DNA of 34,680 nt from Bernardetiaceae bacterium (lineage in GTDB: Bacteria > Bacteroidota > Bacteroidia > Cytophagales > Bernardetiaceae). Positions 15,363 to 24,462 of the stretch are shown here, piece by piece. Below the pieces are notes generated by a model, which had not been told where the DNA came from, did not search any database, and saw nothing but the letters and a program-made list of their open reading frames with translations. Made by a program: the position numbers and the translations under genes. How positions within the stretch are numbered: position 1 is the first letter of the stretch; each line of letters opens with the position of its first letter. Where the stretch lies: contig JAFIER010000014.1 in assembly GCA_020832465.1 (NCBI GenBank), forward strand, positions 1-34,680, given 5' to 3'.

Positions 15363-18300
15363 ATGCCTATGCGAACTTATTTTACCCTTTTGTTGGTTTT
15401 CACGCTTACTTATTGCTATTTGCCCATTTCTGCTCAGGATTTGGGCAAATCAGCGTGGGAGAAGCGCATTCGTACGACAGAAAATGCTGCCTTACGTGCG
15501 GCTTTGCTCAATGACTATGCAGATTTTTTGATAGAACGAGAAGAAATCACGGAGGGCTTACAGCGCGCTCAAGAGGGTTTTAATATAGCCTTCGAGGAGG
15601 GCTTACCCAAAGAAATGGCAAGGAGTTTTAAGCTCATTGCACAAGGGTATCGTAGCCAAAAGCAGTTTGTACCTACCTTGCGTTATTATTTGCAAAGCAT
15701 TAAAATCTTAGAAAAAAATAATCTTACGATCTATTTAGCTGAAAATTATCAAGAGGTAGCGATGCTATACAAAGAGCAAGACATACCTGCCAAAACGCTT
15801 GAGTATTACAGCAAGGCTAAAGAAGCACAAATAAAAGCGGGGCAGCAGGTCAATATCAATATCCTCAAAGGCATTGCACAGGCAAGTCAGGATATTCAAA
15901 ACTATCCGCAAGCCATTGCATACTACCACCAAGTGCTCCAACGCCCCGAGGTGCAAAATCAAGATACTGAAAAATTACTGATTTACCAAAGCCTTACCGA
16001 TGTCTATAAAGCGACATCAAACTATGACTCCGCGATTTATTACAGTAAGCAAATTTATGAAATCAATAAAAAAATTGGCGATACGCAGGCCACTGCCGTT
16101 GCACTCAATAATTTAGGATTTTTACATAAATATTTAGAAGACTATGAGCTGTCTTTGCTTTATTTTAAGCAGTCTTTGGATATCGATGGGAGCACTGCAA
16201 AAGGCATTACTACATTGAGCAATATCGGCGTTATTCATCAAATCAAAGGCGACTATACGCAATCACTTCAAGCCTTTGGGCAAGCACTCAAAATAGCCAG
16301 CGATAAAAAAAGTCCAGAGGATATTGCCCAAGCACACAATTACTTAGCCGCTGTATATCTTATCAAAGGCGACTTGAGTAAGTCTAAATCTCATGCTGAA
16401 AAAGCCATTAAAGTAAGTCGTGAAAATACTTATCCAGAAGGGCTTACTTTGGGATACCGCACTATGGCTGCAACCTCAAAAGCCATGAGCGATTATAGAA
16501 ATGCTTTGGTTTATTACAGCGAGTACGCCTCGCTTCGCGATTCGCTTTTGCAAAACGAAAAAGCGGGCTTGCAAGCCTCGCTCAACCGTCAGATTGCATT
16601 TGAAAAAAGTGAAAAAGAACTCGAACTTTTGCTCATCGACGAAGAGGTGCAGGATTTAGCCTCCAAAAAGAAGCGATTAGAGCAAGATAAAAAAGTACAA
16701 GAACTCGAAATTCAAATTCAAACTCAAAAAATTAACGAAATTACACTCAAAACAGAGCAACTCGAGAAAGCCAAAGCCTTGCAAGCCCTACGCCTTACAC
16801 AGCAAGAACTCGCTGCCCAAAAACAAGAACAAGCAATCTCGGCACTCCAAAAAGATAAAGAAATTCAAGATTTAGCCCTAAAGCAACGTGCACTCGAAGA
16901 CCAAAAACGAAAAGATGCACTCGCCGCATCAAAACGTGAAAATCAATTGCAAAAAGAAAAAATTGCCGAAGAAGAAAAAAGAAAGCAATACACTTATTGG
17001 GTGTTCGGGCTGCTCGGGCTCGTTATCCTTTTGATTGCCATTGGATTAGTGCAACAACAGCGCGGAAGGCGCAAGCTCGCAAAGCAAAACAAAGAAATAG
17101 AAAAACAAAACAAAGCATTAAGCGTACAAAAACAGGAAATTTTAGTCCAAAACGAAGAGCTTGAGCAGCAGCAAGAAGAAATTCTCTCGCAGAGAGATAA
17201 CATCGAGAAAAAAAATGCACAACTCGAGGCACAAGCAAGCATACTCACGCTCAAAAACAAAGAAGTAGAAGCCTCTTACCAAAATATATCTCTTATCAAT
17301 CAAATCGGACGTGAGATAACCGCCTCCTTAGATGCAGGGCAAATAGAAGCTACCGTATATAAAAGTATCAATGCACTTATGCCAGCAGAAGTATTTGGCA
17401 TAGGCACTTACGAATATCATGAAAAAAGAATTAGATTTGCGGGAGTCGTTGAAAAAAATAACCTACTCCCTACACACTACGATGCGCTTGAGGATACGGA
17501 TAAGTTTTCCGTGCAATGCCTTACCCAATCGGACGAAATTGTAATCAAAAATTTGAAAGAAGAGCGTCCTGATTATTTTGAAAAAGGTAGTGAGGAGGGC
17601 GAAATGCCCCTATCGCTGATTTATCTCCCTTTGCAACTTCAAGATAAAATTTTGGGCGTAATTACGGTACAAAGTTTTAGCCCTGATGCCTACGATACAC
17701 AAAAAATTACGATACTGCGTGCATTAGCTGCTTATACCGCTATTGCATTAGATAATGCACAAAATTATGCCCTTATCGAAAGCAAAAACCGACATATCAC
17801 CGATAGTATCCGATACGCACAAACAATTCAAGAAGCAGTGCTACCCACACATGAGCGCATGAACGCCGCACTTAATGATTATTTGGTGCTTTTTAGACCC
17901 AAAGATATTGTATCTGGAGATTTTTACTGGTTTGCACAAGCCGCAGGCAAAACCTTTATTGCCGTAGTCGACTGCACGGGGCATGGCGTACCAGGAGCAT
18001 TTATGTCTATGATTGGAAATACAATCCTCAACGAAATTATTAATGATAAAAAAGTGTACGAACCTGCTCAAATACTCGAGGAGCTGCACGAAGGTGTCAA
18101 AATTGCACTCAAGCAAGAGCATAAAAACAAAATGAAAAAACGCACTAATGACGACGGTATGGACGTATGCCTATGCGCTATTACATATCCAACAACAGAT
18201 CATACAGAAACAGTTAAAGTGAGTTTTACGGGTGCAAAAAGACCGCTTATTTATATTCCTAAGGGCAAGGCAGAGGTAGCCTATTTGCGAGGTGATAATA

Positions 18301-18578
18301 AATCTATTGGCGGTACGCACAAAAATCATAGACAATTTACGCAACAGGAGATACAGCTTACACGTGGCGCACACTTATATCTTACTTCTGATGGATACAC
18401 AGACCAACAAAGCCCACAACGCCGCAAATTTGGAACGCCACAACTCTTAGATTTATTATCTAAAATTGCAGAGCAACCCATGTCAGAACAAAAATCTAAG
18501 CTCGAACAAACCTTAGATGCCCATCAAAAAAATGAAGAGCAACGCGATGATATTACCATCGTCGGTATTCATTTATAA
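15363..18578 (+). CDS. TPR sensor with GAF and SpoIIE-type PP2C phosphatase output
   Basis: The protein has 1071 residues from ATG 15363 (a second ATG is at 15369). The frame is open to a TTG at 15333, but that part lies in the MITE. A signal peptide (TYFTLLLVFTLTYCYLPISAQD) leads into about 380 residues of TPR repeats with NNLGFLHKYLEDY, SNIGVIHQIKGDY and HNYLAAVYLIKGD as clear units. A long coiled coil comes next, then a single membrane segment near 543-563 and a second coiled coil to about 640. A GAF-like domain spans about 645-800 (NQIGREITASLD ... LPLQLQDKILGVITVQSF), and a SpoIIE/PP2C domain runs from about 809 to the end. Metal-site motifs are SGDFYWF, DCTGHGVPGAFMSMIG and, near the end, RDDITIVGIHL. 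It should dephosphorylate a Ser/Thr phosphoprotein, classically a STAS antagonist; the target is not visible here. Confidence 0.88.
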   Translation: MPMRTYFTLLLVFTLTYCYLPISAQDLGKSAWEKRIRTTENAALRAALLNDYADFLIEREEITEGLQRAQEGFNIAFEEGLPKEMARSFKLIAQGYRSQKQFVPTLRYYLQSIKILEKNNLTIYLAENYQEVAMLYKEQDIPAKTLEYYSKAKEAQIKAGQQVNINILKGIAQASQDIQNYPQAIAYYHQVLQRPEVQNQDTEKLLIYQSLTDVYKATSNYDSAIYYSKQIYEINKKIGDTQATAVALNNLGFLHKYLEDYELSLLYFKQSLDIDGSTAKGITTLSNIGVIHQIKGDYTQSLQAFGQALKIASDKKSPEDIAQAHNYLAAVYLIKGDLSKSKSHAEKAIKVSRENTYPEGLTLGYRTMAATSKAMSDYRNALVYYSEYASLRDSLLQNEKAGLQASLNRQIAFEKSEKELELLLIDEEVQDLASKKKRLEQDKKVQELEIQIQTQKINEITLKTEQLEKAKALQALRLTQQELAAQKQEQAISALQKDKEIQDLALKQRALEDQKRKDALAASKRENQLQKEKIAEEEKRKQYTYWVFGLLGLVILLIAIGLVQQQRGRRKLAKQNKEIEKQNKALSVQKQEILVQNEELEQQQEEILSQRDNIEKKNAQLEAQASILTLKNKEVEASYQNISLINQIGREITASLDAGQIEATVYKSINALMPAEVFGIGTYEYHEKRIRFAGVVEKNNLLPTHYDALEDTDKFSVQCLTQSDEIVIKNLKEERPDYFEKGSEEGEMPLSLIYLPLQLQDKILGVITVQSFSPDAYDTQKITILRALAAYTAIALDNAQNYALIESKNRHITDSIRYAQTIQEAVLPTHERMNAALNDYLVLFRPKDIVSGDFYWFAQAAGKTFIAVVDCTGHGVPGAFMSMIGNTILNEIINDKKVYEPAQILEELHEGVKIALKQEHKNKMKKRTNDDGMDVCLCAITYPTTDHTETVKVSFTGAKRPLIYIPKGKAEVAYLRGDNKSIGGTHKNHRQFTQQEIQLTRGAHLYLTSDGYTDQQSPQRRKFGTPQLLDLLSKIAEQPMSEQKSKLEQTLDAHQKNEEQRDDITIVGIHL

Positions 18579-18588
18579 ATCGCTACTT

Positions 18589-18695
18589 ATACTACTATAC
18601 ATTTTTACATAGCGTAACGCTATGCAAAAATGGGCTTAGAACTAACACATGTCTCAAAGAAATGTTAGTTCTGGCTAGCGAATGTATAGCAGTAT
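18589..18695. repeat. Type A palindromic element, most complete copy
   Basis: Ends ATACTACTATACATT (18589-18603) and AATGTATAGCAGTAT (18681-18695) are inverted with one mismatch. Inside are a hairpin ATTTTTACATAGCG/CGCTATGCAAAAAT and a core hairpin AGAACTAACA...TGTTAGTTCT (18639-18672) followed by GGCTAGCG. GCTACTT occurs at 18582-18588 and again at 18700-18706, four bases beyond the right end, and may be a displaced target duplication. The second copy includes the stop codon of the lipoprotein gene ending at 18701. Confidence 0.65.
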
Positions 18696-18700
18696 GATTG

Positions 18701-19417
18701 CTACTTAAATTTTATTTTGTGGGTAAGATAATCCATTTTTTTCTGTACTTCTAAAATCGGAATGCTAAATGCTACGCTATTTTTATTCTTTTCTACAAAA
18801 GCTTTATGCGAGGTATTTTTGATTTTTCCTTCAGTTTGGAATGCAAAGCTATAGACTGCATTTTTCAAAAATACATCAATTTCGCTATCCCTACTTGTAT
18901 TATTATCTATTGCTTCATTACCTTCAAAGCTAAGTTCTTGGGTCATTTTGATAATATGATTGGCGTGTAACCGCTCGAGATTGCCTTTTTTATCGTAAGC
19001 AAAAGCAGGTTGCTGATTTTGCCCTGTGCGCTCGCTCTCATCAAACATAAGATATAAAGCAGTATTTAGGACATCTATATTATCAAAATCAAAACTTATT
19101 CCAAAGGTATAGTTTGCTGTATCTCTGATAGCAATAGCCTTTTTTACGCCTTTAACCTGCTCGGCATCATAGGCTAACTCTTCTATCGCTCGATAGCTAT
19201 TGCGTACCATGCTACGCACGGCTTCCTCGTTATCTTGCTGTGCATTTGCACCCTCTTGGAGTATCATTTGAATCATAGGCGCACTTTGCGAGGCATCTAA
19301 CACAAAACGATAAGAACCACTGCCATCTTTTTGTAAGACAAGCTCTTCTTTAATATCAATACAAGAATTTAGCCCTATTGTCAGGATAAGACATAGGGCT
19401 ATTTGAAAAATACGCAT
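18701..19417 (-). CDS. Lipoprotein, paralogue of the gene at 19559-20290
   Basis: A 238-residue protein from ATG 19417-19415 (MRIFQIALCLILTIGLNSC, lipobox LNSC). The open frame begins at 19456, but the upstream residues precede no signal sequence and overlap a repeat. The mature protein starts CIDIKEELVLQKDGSGSYRF, and the motif GISFDFDNIDVLN recurs in the neighbouring gene, so the two are paralogues. I do not recognise the family. The C-terminal part (VAFSIPILEVQKKMD) matches the end of the paralogue only weakly. A periplasmic or outer-membrane anchored protein is expected. The stop codon TAG abuts a type A element. Confidence 0.8.
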   Translation of the reverse strand: MRIFQIALCLILTIGLNSCIDIKEELVLQKDGSGSYRFVLDASQSAPMIQMILQEGANAQQDNEEAVRSMVRNSYRAIEELAYDAEQVKGVKKAIAIRDTANYTFGISFDFDNIDVLNTALYLMFDESERTGQNQQPAFAYDKKGNLERLHANHIIKMTQELSFEGNEAIDNNTSRDSEIDVFLKNAVYSFAFQTEGKIKNTSHKAFVEKNKNSVAFSIPILEVQKKMDYLTHKIKFK

Positions 19418-19444
19418 ATAAATTAGGTATAAAAAATGGTCGTT

Positions 19445-19551
19445 GTGTATTTGCAAATGTTGTTCAATAAGTAGTTTAAGCGCCTATTAGAACTAACATT
19501 TCTGACAGAAATGTTAGTTCTGGGGTAATTTAGCAAAGTTGTCTTGCACGC
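19445..19551. repeat. Degenerate type B element between two lipoprotein paralogues
   Basis: The left half, GTGTATTTGCAAATGTTG then TCAATAAGTAGTTTAAGC, resembles the type B left end. The centre is a perfect core hairpin AGAACTAACATTTCT/AGAAATGTTAGTTCT (19489-19521). The right half, TAATTTAGCAAAGTTGTC then TTGCACGC, matches the type B right end with substitutions. No flanking duplication is evident. Confidence 0.5.
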
Positions 19552-19558
19552 TTAGATT

Positions 19559-20290
19559 TTAGAGTTGAATGGCATTCATTACCTTTGCCTTAGGCTTAGG
19601 CTCACCTTCTTGGGTCATGATGTCTCTAAAAGGCATGACAAGCTCGAGGTTCTTCTTATCTACTTGCTTGACTTTCTTATTAGAAAATCCACGTATTTTT
19701 TTGCTACTTTCAAAGCTAAAATGGTAGTTTGCACTATTCATCAGCATACCTGCCATAGCTGCACCTTCACCATCGCTTTCTTCCTCTTCATCTTCACTCA
19801 TAGATTGCGACAAAGATCCCATAAGGGTAAGCACAAAAGGTGAGATTTTAAGATGTTGAAACATCGCATCTTTATATACAAAAATAGGCTCTTGACTCAT
19901 CGTTGCGGGGTCGAGTTGCATCAAAAACTCGTTGAGTGCATCGACATTATCAAAATCAAAACTTATACCTATTTGATGTGCCACTGTATCTATTACTTGC
20001 TTGGCATTGCTTATTCCAGCGACCCCTTCGGCAGCTTCTACCAATTCACTAAAAGGCCCTTCCTCTTGCTGATCCATCATGCTACGCGTAATATTAGGTG
20101 GGGCTTCATCGCTATCGCCCATGCCCTGTATGGATTCCATAAGTTCTTGGAGTTGAGTCCAATCTACGAGCATGGTATAAGTACCGTCTCCTTTTTTGTT
20201 GATTTTAACTTTTTCTTTGATGTCTATACATGAGGTAAGGCTAAAAGCCAAAATGGCTAAAACCGTTACAAAACAAATAATTTTTCGCAT
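19559..20290 (-). CDS. Lipoprotein, paralogue of the gene at 18701-19417
   Basis: A 243-residue protein from ATG 20290-20288 (MRKIICFVTVLAILAFSLTSC, lipobox SLTSC). The longer frame to 20356 adds residues that do not fit a signal peptide. The mature start CIDIKEKVKINKKGDGTYTM and the motif GISFDFDNVDALNEF align with the neighbouring lipoprotein. A Met- and Glu-rich middle (SQSMSEDEEEESDGEGAA) is specific to this copy. No family is recognised. The pair lies in tandem on the same strand with a degenerate type B repeat between them, so they probably arose by duplication and may or may not be co-transcribed. CAAATATA at 20332-20339 (minus-strand TATATTTG) is a possible -7 box. Confidence 0.82.
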   Translation of the reverse strand: MRKIICFVTVLAILAFSLTSCIDIKEKVKINKKGDGTYTMLVDWTQLQELMESIQGMGDSDEAPPNITRSMMDQQEEGPFSELVEAAEGVAGISNAKQVIDTVAHQIGISFDFDNVDALNEFLMQLDPATMSQEPIFVYKDAMFQHLKISPFVLTLMGSLSQSMSEDEEEESDGEGAAMAGMLMNSANYHFSFESSKKIRGFSNKKVKQVDKKNLELVMPFRDIMTQEGEPKPKAKVMNAIQL

Positions 20291-20430
20291 GATGTTGTGA
20301 TTAAACGATAGTATAATGTATTTATGAAAAGCAAATATAAAAAATTTGCACCGCATTCTCCTATATAGAGTGAGGTATTTAGGTTAAAAAAAGTATTTCT
20401 GTATGAAGCTGTTATTTTACCAAACGTCGT

Positions 20431-20543
20431 CATACTCCTATACATTTTTCCATAGCTTGGGGTTTTCAAACTCCACGCTATGGAAAAATGGGCTTAGAAA
20501 TAACATGTCTCAAAGACATGTTATTTCTGGCTAGCAAATTTCT
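20431..20543. repeat. Type A palindromic element with a decayed right end
   Basis: It starts CATACTCCTATACATTTTTC, then a hairpin CCATAGCTTGGGG...CTCCACGCTATGG, TGGGCTT, a perfect core hairpin AGAAATAACATGTCT/AGACATGTTATTTCT (20497-20529) and GGCTAGCAAATT. The expected end ATGTATAGCAGTATG has diverged. In the core hairpin, both arms carry the same paired change (ATGTCT/AGACAT) relative to other copies. Confidence 0.6.
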
Positions 20544-20581
20544 GGCTTTATGCCTATCTCTTCTCTGTTGCATCATAAAGC

Positions 20582-21112
20582 TTAACGTGGCGTAGCAAGC
20601 ATTTGCGTCCAGTAATTGGCGGAGCGTCCGATACCCATTTCTGTAAAATTAGGATTCATGATATTGCGGCAGTGCCCAGGGCTATCTATCCAGCCCCTAA
20701 TGACATCTTCTTCGCTTGTGTATCCCTTAGCTATATTTTCGCCATAAGTACGCCAATTGTAGCCTGCGGCTGTGAGTCTATCTCCAGGCGAGGAGCCATC
20801 CGCCCCTGTATGGCTAAAGAAATTTTTACTTCTCATCTCTTCGCTGTAATCAGCAGAAATTTCAGCTAAATGTTCGCTCCAGCGAAGTGTTGCTGTAGCT
20901 GGCATGTAATCATCTCCACATTGACAGCCTTCACTGCGTTGGGCATTTACAAGTTGTAGGAGTTTGTTTGCATCTACAGCAATAATCTCACCCCTTGGGG
21001 GATTGCTCGGGGCGTTAGCTATATCTTCGTCGTCCTCGAGAAGCTCGCATGAAGTAGTGGATAAAGATAGCCCAATAGCTAATAAAACCCATAGAAAAGC
21101 GTAATTTTTCAT
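20582..21112 (-). CDS. CAP-domain (SCP/PR-1-like) lipoprotein
   Basis: A 176-residue secreted protein with lipobox LSTTSC (C22) and a short acidic linker, followed by a CAP domain from about 48 to the end. CAP cavity residues are visible: H81 (LRWSEHLAEIS), H101 (FFSHTGADG), E125 (GENIAKGY) and the H147 region (DSPGHCRNIMNP). The ending, IGRSANYWTQMLATPR, is typical of bacterial CAP proteins. Bacterial members are surface proteins of mostly undefined function; some bind sterols or lipids in eukaryotes, which should not be transferred here. Two cysteines (C63, C65) and C148 could form a disulfide. Confidence 0.9.
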   Translation of the reverse strand: MKNYAFLWVLLAIGLSLSTTSCELLEDDEDIANAPSNPPRGEIIAVDANKLLQLVNAQRSEGCQCGDDYMPATATLRWSEHLAEISADYSEEMRSKNFFSHTGADGSSPGDRLTAAGYNWRTYGENIAKGYTSEEDVIRGWIDSPGHCRNIMNPNFTEMGIGRSANYWTQMLATPR

Positions 21113-21201
21113 ACGTATTTGATTTTTAGTTTTTTAATGCTTTTGACTACAAAATTTATACCTTAAATAGGAATGTTTGCATTTTTAGGCTGATGTTTGA
21201 C

Positions 21202-21299
21202 CATACTACTATGGAAAAATGAGCTTAGCAATAACAGTTTTCAAAACACTATTAGTGCTGAAACTACCTAAGTCTATTTCCCAACTTGACGTACACCCG
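21202..21299. repeat. Chimeric repeat: type A left end, type B right end
   Basis: It starts CATACTACTATGGAAAAATG (type A) and ends GAAACTACCTAAGTC...CCCAACTTGACGTACACCC, the complement of the type B left end. A partial core palindrome lies between (AATAACAGTTTTC, AAAACACTATTAG). Its arrangement is the reverse complement of that at 9198-9356. The 260 bp from here to 21561 are AT-rich, with no gene or clear promoter. Confidence 0.55.
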
Positions 21300-21561
21300 T
21301 CTTTCATATAGGAATAAAATTTTGCTCAAAATGTTATGGCTAAATTCTGAGTTTGCTTTGCTTAGCTACTTTATAAGAGCCTAATATTGGGTTCTGATTA
21401 AATTTTATCCTTAAAAAAACTTAAAATGCGCTTTTTACACACAAAAAAAACACTCGATTGGTTTGAATTAACAATTATATGTAAATTGCGCCTACAAAAA
21501 TATACACCCAATTAGAAAATATTACCCAAATAACTAAATAATTTACAAAAGCCCTATAAAC

Positions 21562-22815
21562 ATGCGACTTTTTTTTACTCAAATCCTGTGCTTAGTGCTT
21601 CTACTAAGTGCATATTTATATGATACTCACGAACTCAAGGCACAAGATTACACCACCACTTTTGGAACGGCAAAACAGCAGTTCCTCGCTCCTTACGACA
21701 ATGCCTATAAGCAAAACATGCCATTAGAGGTTGTTTTAGCTTACGTTGATTCGCTATGGCAGACTTGCGTAGCCTTACAAGAAGAAAAAGAAGCCCGTGC
21801 AAGCAAGACCACAAGTATTGGTGGCAGTACGGATATCGATATAAACCCCGAGGAGCTTGAAGAAATAGTAGAGGAGCATCTTATATGGACCAATACTTTT
21901 GCGCTGATGCACACTATAGGCGATGATACAACTTTTCTAAATTTTCTTCCGACCTACAAAAACTCAAGCTACAGATTCTCTACCGCTTCCCAGGCCGTGA
22001 ATATCGATGCAACCCCCTCGCTTCTACGAGAAAATAATCAAAACTACAGAGAAGGTGTCCTCGAGGATATTGTAATTATATCAGAAGAGATTGCTATTGA
22101 TTGTGTTTGGATAAAACTTACCGACTACTATGCCCTTTGGGACTCAGAGCGCATAAACCCTTACAATATAGATGCTTCTAATTTTAATGATACGATTGCA
22201 CTGACTTTATACGATGAAAAGCAAAATCTAAATTGGGCAATGCCCTTAGATACTGGCATTATCAATTCTCATTTTGGAATCAGAAACTATAGGTGGCATC
22301 ACGGCACAGACCTCGACCTGAATAGCGGCGATCCCGTGCGCGCTACTTTTGATGGTGTTGTGCGTGTAGCTAAATACGGAAGGGGCTACGGCTATCACGT
22401 TGTTATTCGCCATTATAACGGTCTTGAAACGCTTTACGGACATTTGCGCAAACTTTATGTAAAACCCGGCACTTATGTACGCGCTGGGCAACAGCTCGGT
22501 GAAGGCGGAAGCACTGGACGAAGCACCGGGCCTCACTTGCACTTTGAAGTACGCTACGAAGGCAATGCCATTGATCCCGCCTTGCTTTTTGATTTTGAAC
22601 AGCAAACCATCAAAGAACAAGTATTTTCGCTCACACCACAGCATTTTAGTCATTTGAGCCAAGCACGCCAAAGTGCTTATCATAGTGTGCGCTCCGGCGA
22701 TTCACTATGGAAAATTAGCCGTAGATACGGCACAAGCATTCAAGCACTCTGCAAGCTCAATGGTATCTCTTCTAAAACTTCATTGCGTGTAGGCATGCGA
22801 TTGCGTGTGCGTTAA
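21562..22815 (+). CDS. M23 (LytM) peptidoglycan endopeptidase with C-terminal LysM
   Basis: A 417-residue exported murein hydrolase. A signal peptide covers about 1-28 (LCLVLLLSAYLYDTHELKAQD). The middle contains a helical region of about 200 residues without a known family. The M23 domain covers about 235-345: zinc ligands H246 and D250 in HHGTD and H327 in HLHFEV, with catalytic-site histidines H294 (YGHL) and H325. The C-terminal LysM covers about 371-416 (YHSVRSGDSLWKISRRYGTS ... LCKLNGIS ... LRVGMRLRV), for binding to peptidoglycan. All active-site residues are present, so it should be an active endopeptidase rather than a degenerate NlpD/EnvC-type activator. It is followed by a terminator. 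Confidence 0.9.
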   Translation: MRLFFTQILCLVLLLSAYLYDTHELKAQDYTTTFGTAKQQFLAPYDNAYKQNMPLEVVLAYVDSLWQTCVALQEEKEARASKTTSIGGSTDIDINPEELEEIVEEHLIWTNTFALMHTIGDDTTFLNFLPTYKNSSYRFSTASQAVNIDATPSLLRENNQNYREGVLEDIVIISEEIAIDCVWIKLTDYYALWDSERINPYNIDASNFNDTIALTLYDEKQNLNWAMPLDTGIINSHFGIRNYRWHHGTDLDLNSGDPVRATFDGVVRVAKYGRGYGYHVVIRHYNGLETLYGHLRKLYVKPGTYVRAGQQLGEGGSTGRSTGPHLHFEVRYEGNAIDPALLFDFEQQTIKEQVFSLTPQHFSHLSQARQSAYHSVRSGDSLWKISRRYGTSIQALCKLNGISSKTSLRVGMRLRVR

Positions 22816-22825
22816 AACTGCTTAT

Positions 22826-22858
22826 AACTTTGACAAAGCTTTGCGCTTTGTCAAAGTT
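22826..22858. terminator. Hairpin terminator after the M23 peptidase gene
   Basis: AACTTTGACAAAGC (22826-22839) pairs perfectly with GCTTTGTCAAAGTT (22845-22858), loop TTTGC, 10 bases after the stop codon. A CCCCTATTTTTT stretch follows rather than an immediate T run. Confidence 0.6.
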
Positions 22859-22932
22859 CCCCTATTTTTTGTGTATTTATTTGACTTTGTGCTTTTTTTG
22901 TTTTATATAAAGCCTTATCAAAACACAAAAAC

Positions 22933-24366
22933 ATGGGAATTCATATCATAGACGTACTCATTTTTATTTTTTATATGATTGGTATGCTCGGCATCGGGTA
23001 TTACTTTATGCGCCAAAATACAGGTGCAGAGGATTACTACGTCGGTGGTCGGAATATATCAAGTGGGCATATCGGTCTTTCGGTAGTAGCGACAGATGTC
23101 GGTGGTGGATTTTCTATTGGGCTGGGTGGCTTAGGTTTTACTATGGGTTTATCGGGCTCTTGGATGCTTTTTACAGGTCTTATAGGTGCGTGGCTGAGCG
23201 CAGTATTTTTGATTCCGAAAGTCAAAGAATTAGAAAAAATCAAAACGCTTTATACCTTTCCCGAAATTTTTGGACATTTTTATAACCCTCAGGTGGCTAT
23301 TTTGGCTGGTCTTATTTCTGGGATTGGTTATATTGGTTTTACAGCCTCGCAGATTTTGGCGGGTGCAAAGCTCGCCTCTGCTACGGTAGTGGAGCTCAAC
23401 GAAACTCATGCCTTAATTTTGATGGGTATTATCGTCATCGTCTATACTGTTATGGGGGGGATAAAAGCTGTTATTTACAGCGATACGATTCAATGGGGAA
23501 TTTTGATGCTGGGGCTTATCTGTATTGGTATTCCTCTGGCAGTCATAAAATTAGGTGGTTTAGCGGAGATTCGCGCTCATGTCAAACCTGAATTTTTGCG
23601 TTTGGATAATTTGGCGTGGACAGATTTAGTAAACTGGGGCATCACGATTATTCCTATTTGGTTTGTAGGTATGACCCTTTATCAGCGCATTTATGCTTGC
23701 AACTCGGAGCGCACGGCAAAGCGGGCTTGGTTTATTGCTGGCATTTTTGAATATCCAATTATGGCATTTATGGGTGTGGCTTTGGGTTTGCTATCTCGTG
23801 TAGCCGTAGATGTGGGCATGTTTGAATATGCGGGTTATGCTACCATAGAAGGCTTAGACCCCGAAAAAGGTTTACCATTGCTACTGCGCACCGTACTTCC
23901 CGTAGGCTTACTCGGGATTATGCTCTCTGCCTATTTCTCTGCAATTATGTCCACGGCAGATAGCTGCTTAATGGCTGCTTCGGGTAATTTTGTAACAGAC
24001 CTTATCGGACGTTTCAAAAAGTTTACAAGCGAAAAACAAATGCTTCGCTTTTCGCAAATAATGACGCTCATTTTAGGGGGGGGTGCCCTCTTTTTAGCCA
24101 GCCAAATGCAAAATGTGTTAGAGCTTATGCTCTACTCTTATGCTTTTATGGTCTCTGGGCTTTTTGTGCCCTTAGTTTCTGCTTTTTATTGGAAAAAAAG
24201 CACGCCAGAGGGCGCATTAGCAGGCATGCTCGTCGGTGGGGGCACAACACTGGCATTGATTATGGGAGGCTGGGATTTGCCATTGAGCTTAGATGCCAAC
24301 TTTTTTGGTATTATCGCCTCTTTGATTGCCTTTCAAATTGGCTCGCGGCTGACCTATAAGCCGTAG
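22933..24366 (+). CDS. Sodium:solute symporter (SSS family)
   Basis: A 477-residue inner-membrane protein with about 13 hydrophobic segments, starting HIIDVLIFIFYMIGMLGIGY and carrying the family signature after TM1 (YYVGGRNISSGHIGLSVVATDVGGG). A second family region is GIMLSAYFSAIMSTADSCLM (TM8-9 area), where serines help to form the sodium site. The substrate cannot be assigned: SSS members move proline, pantothenate, sugars, acetate and others. It stands alone between the M23 gene and the acetyltransferase gene, with about 100 bp on each side and no obvious catabolic partner. Confidence 0.9.
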   Translation: MGIHIIDVLIFIFYMIGMLGIGYYFMRQNTGAEDYYVGGRNISSGHIGLSVVATDVGGGFSIGLGGLGFTMGLSGSWMLFTGLIGAWLSAVFLIPKVKELEKIKTLYTFPEIFGHFYNPQVAILAGLISGIGYIGFTASQILAGAKLASATVVELNETHALILMGIIVIVYTVMGGIKAVIYSDTIQWGILMLGLICIGIPLAVIKLGGLAEIRAHVKPEFLRLDNLAWTDLVNWGITIIPIWFVGMTLYQRIYACNSERTAKRAWFIAGIFEYPIMAFMGVALGLLSRVAVDVGMFEYAGYATIEGLDPEKGLPLLLRTVLPVGLLGIMLSAYFSAIMSTADSCLMAASGNFVTDLIGRFKKFTSEKQMLRFSQIMTLILGGGALFLASQMQNVLELMLYSYAFMVSGLFVPLVSAFYWKKSTPEGALAGMLVGGGTTLALIMGGWDLPLSLDANFFGIIASLIAFQIGSRLTYKP

Positions 24367-24462
24367 CGATGCAAGTGCTGAAAATAAACGAACTCTAAAC
24401 TGCATTATTTTCAAAATTTTTGATTATTTTTTATTAACCAAATTACAAAACAAATTTACAAT

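Noticed and set aside
22246-22683. 145-codon minus-strand frame over the M23 domain
   Set aside because: Antisense to an intact M23 active site and LysM; no signal peptide or domain of its own.
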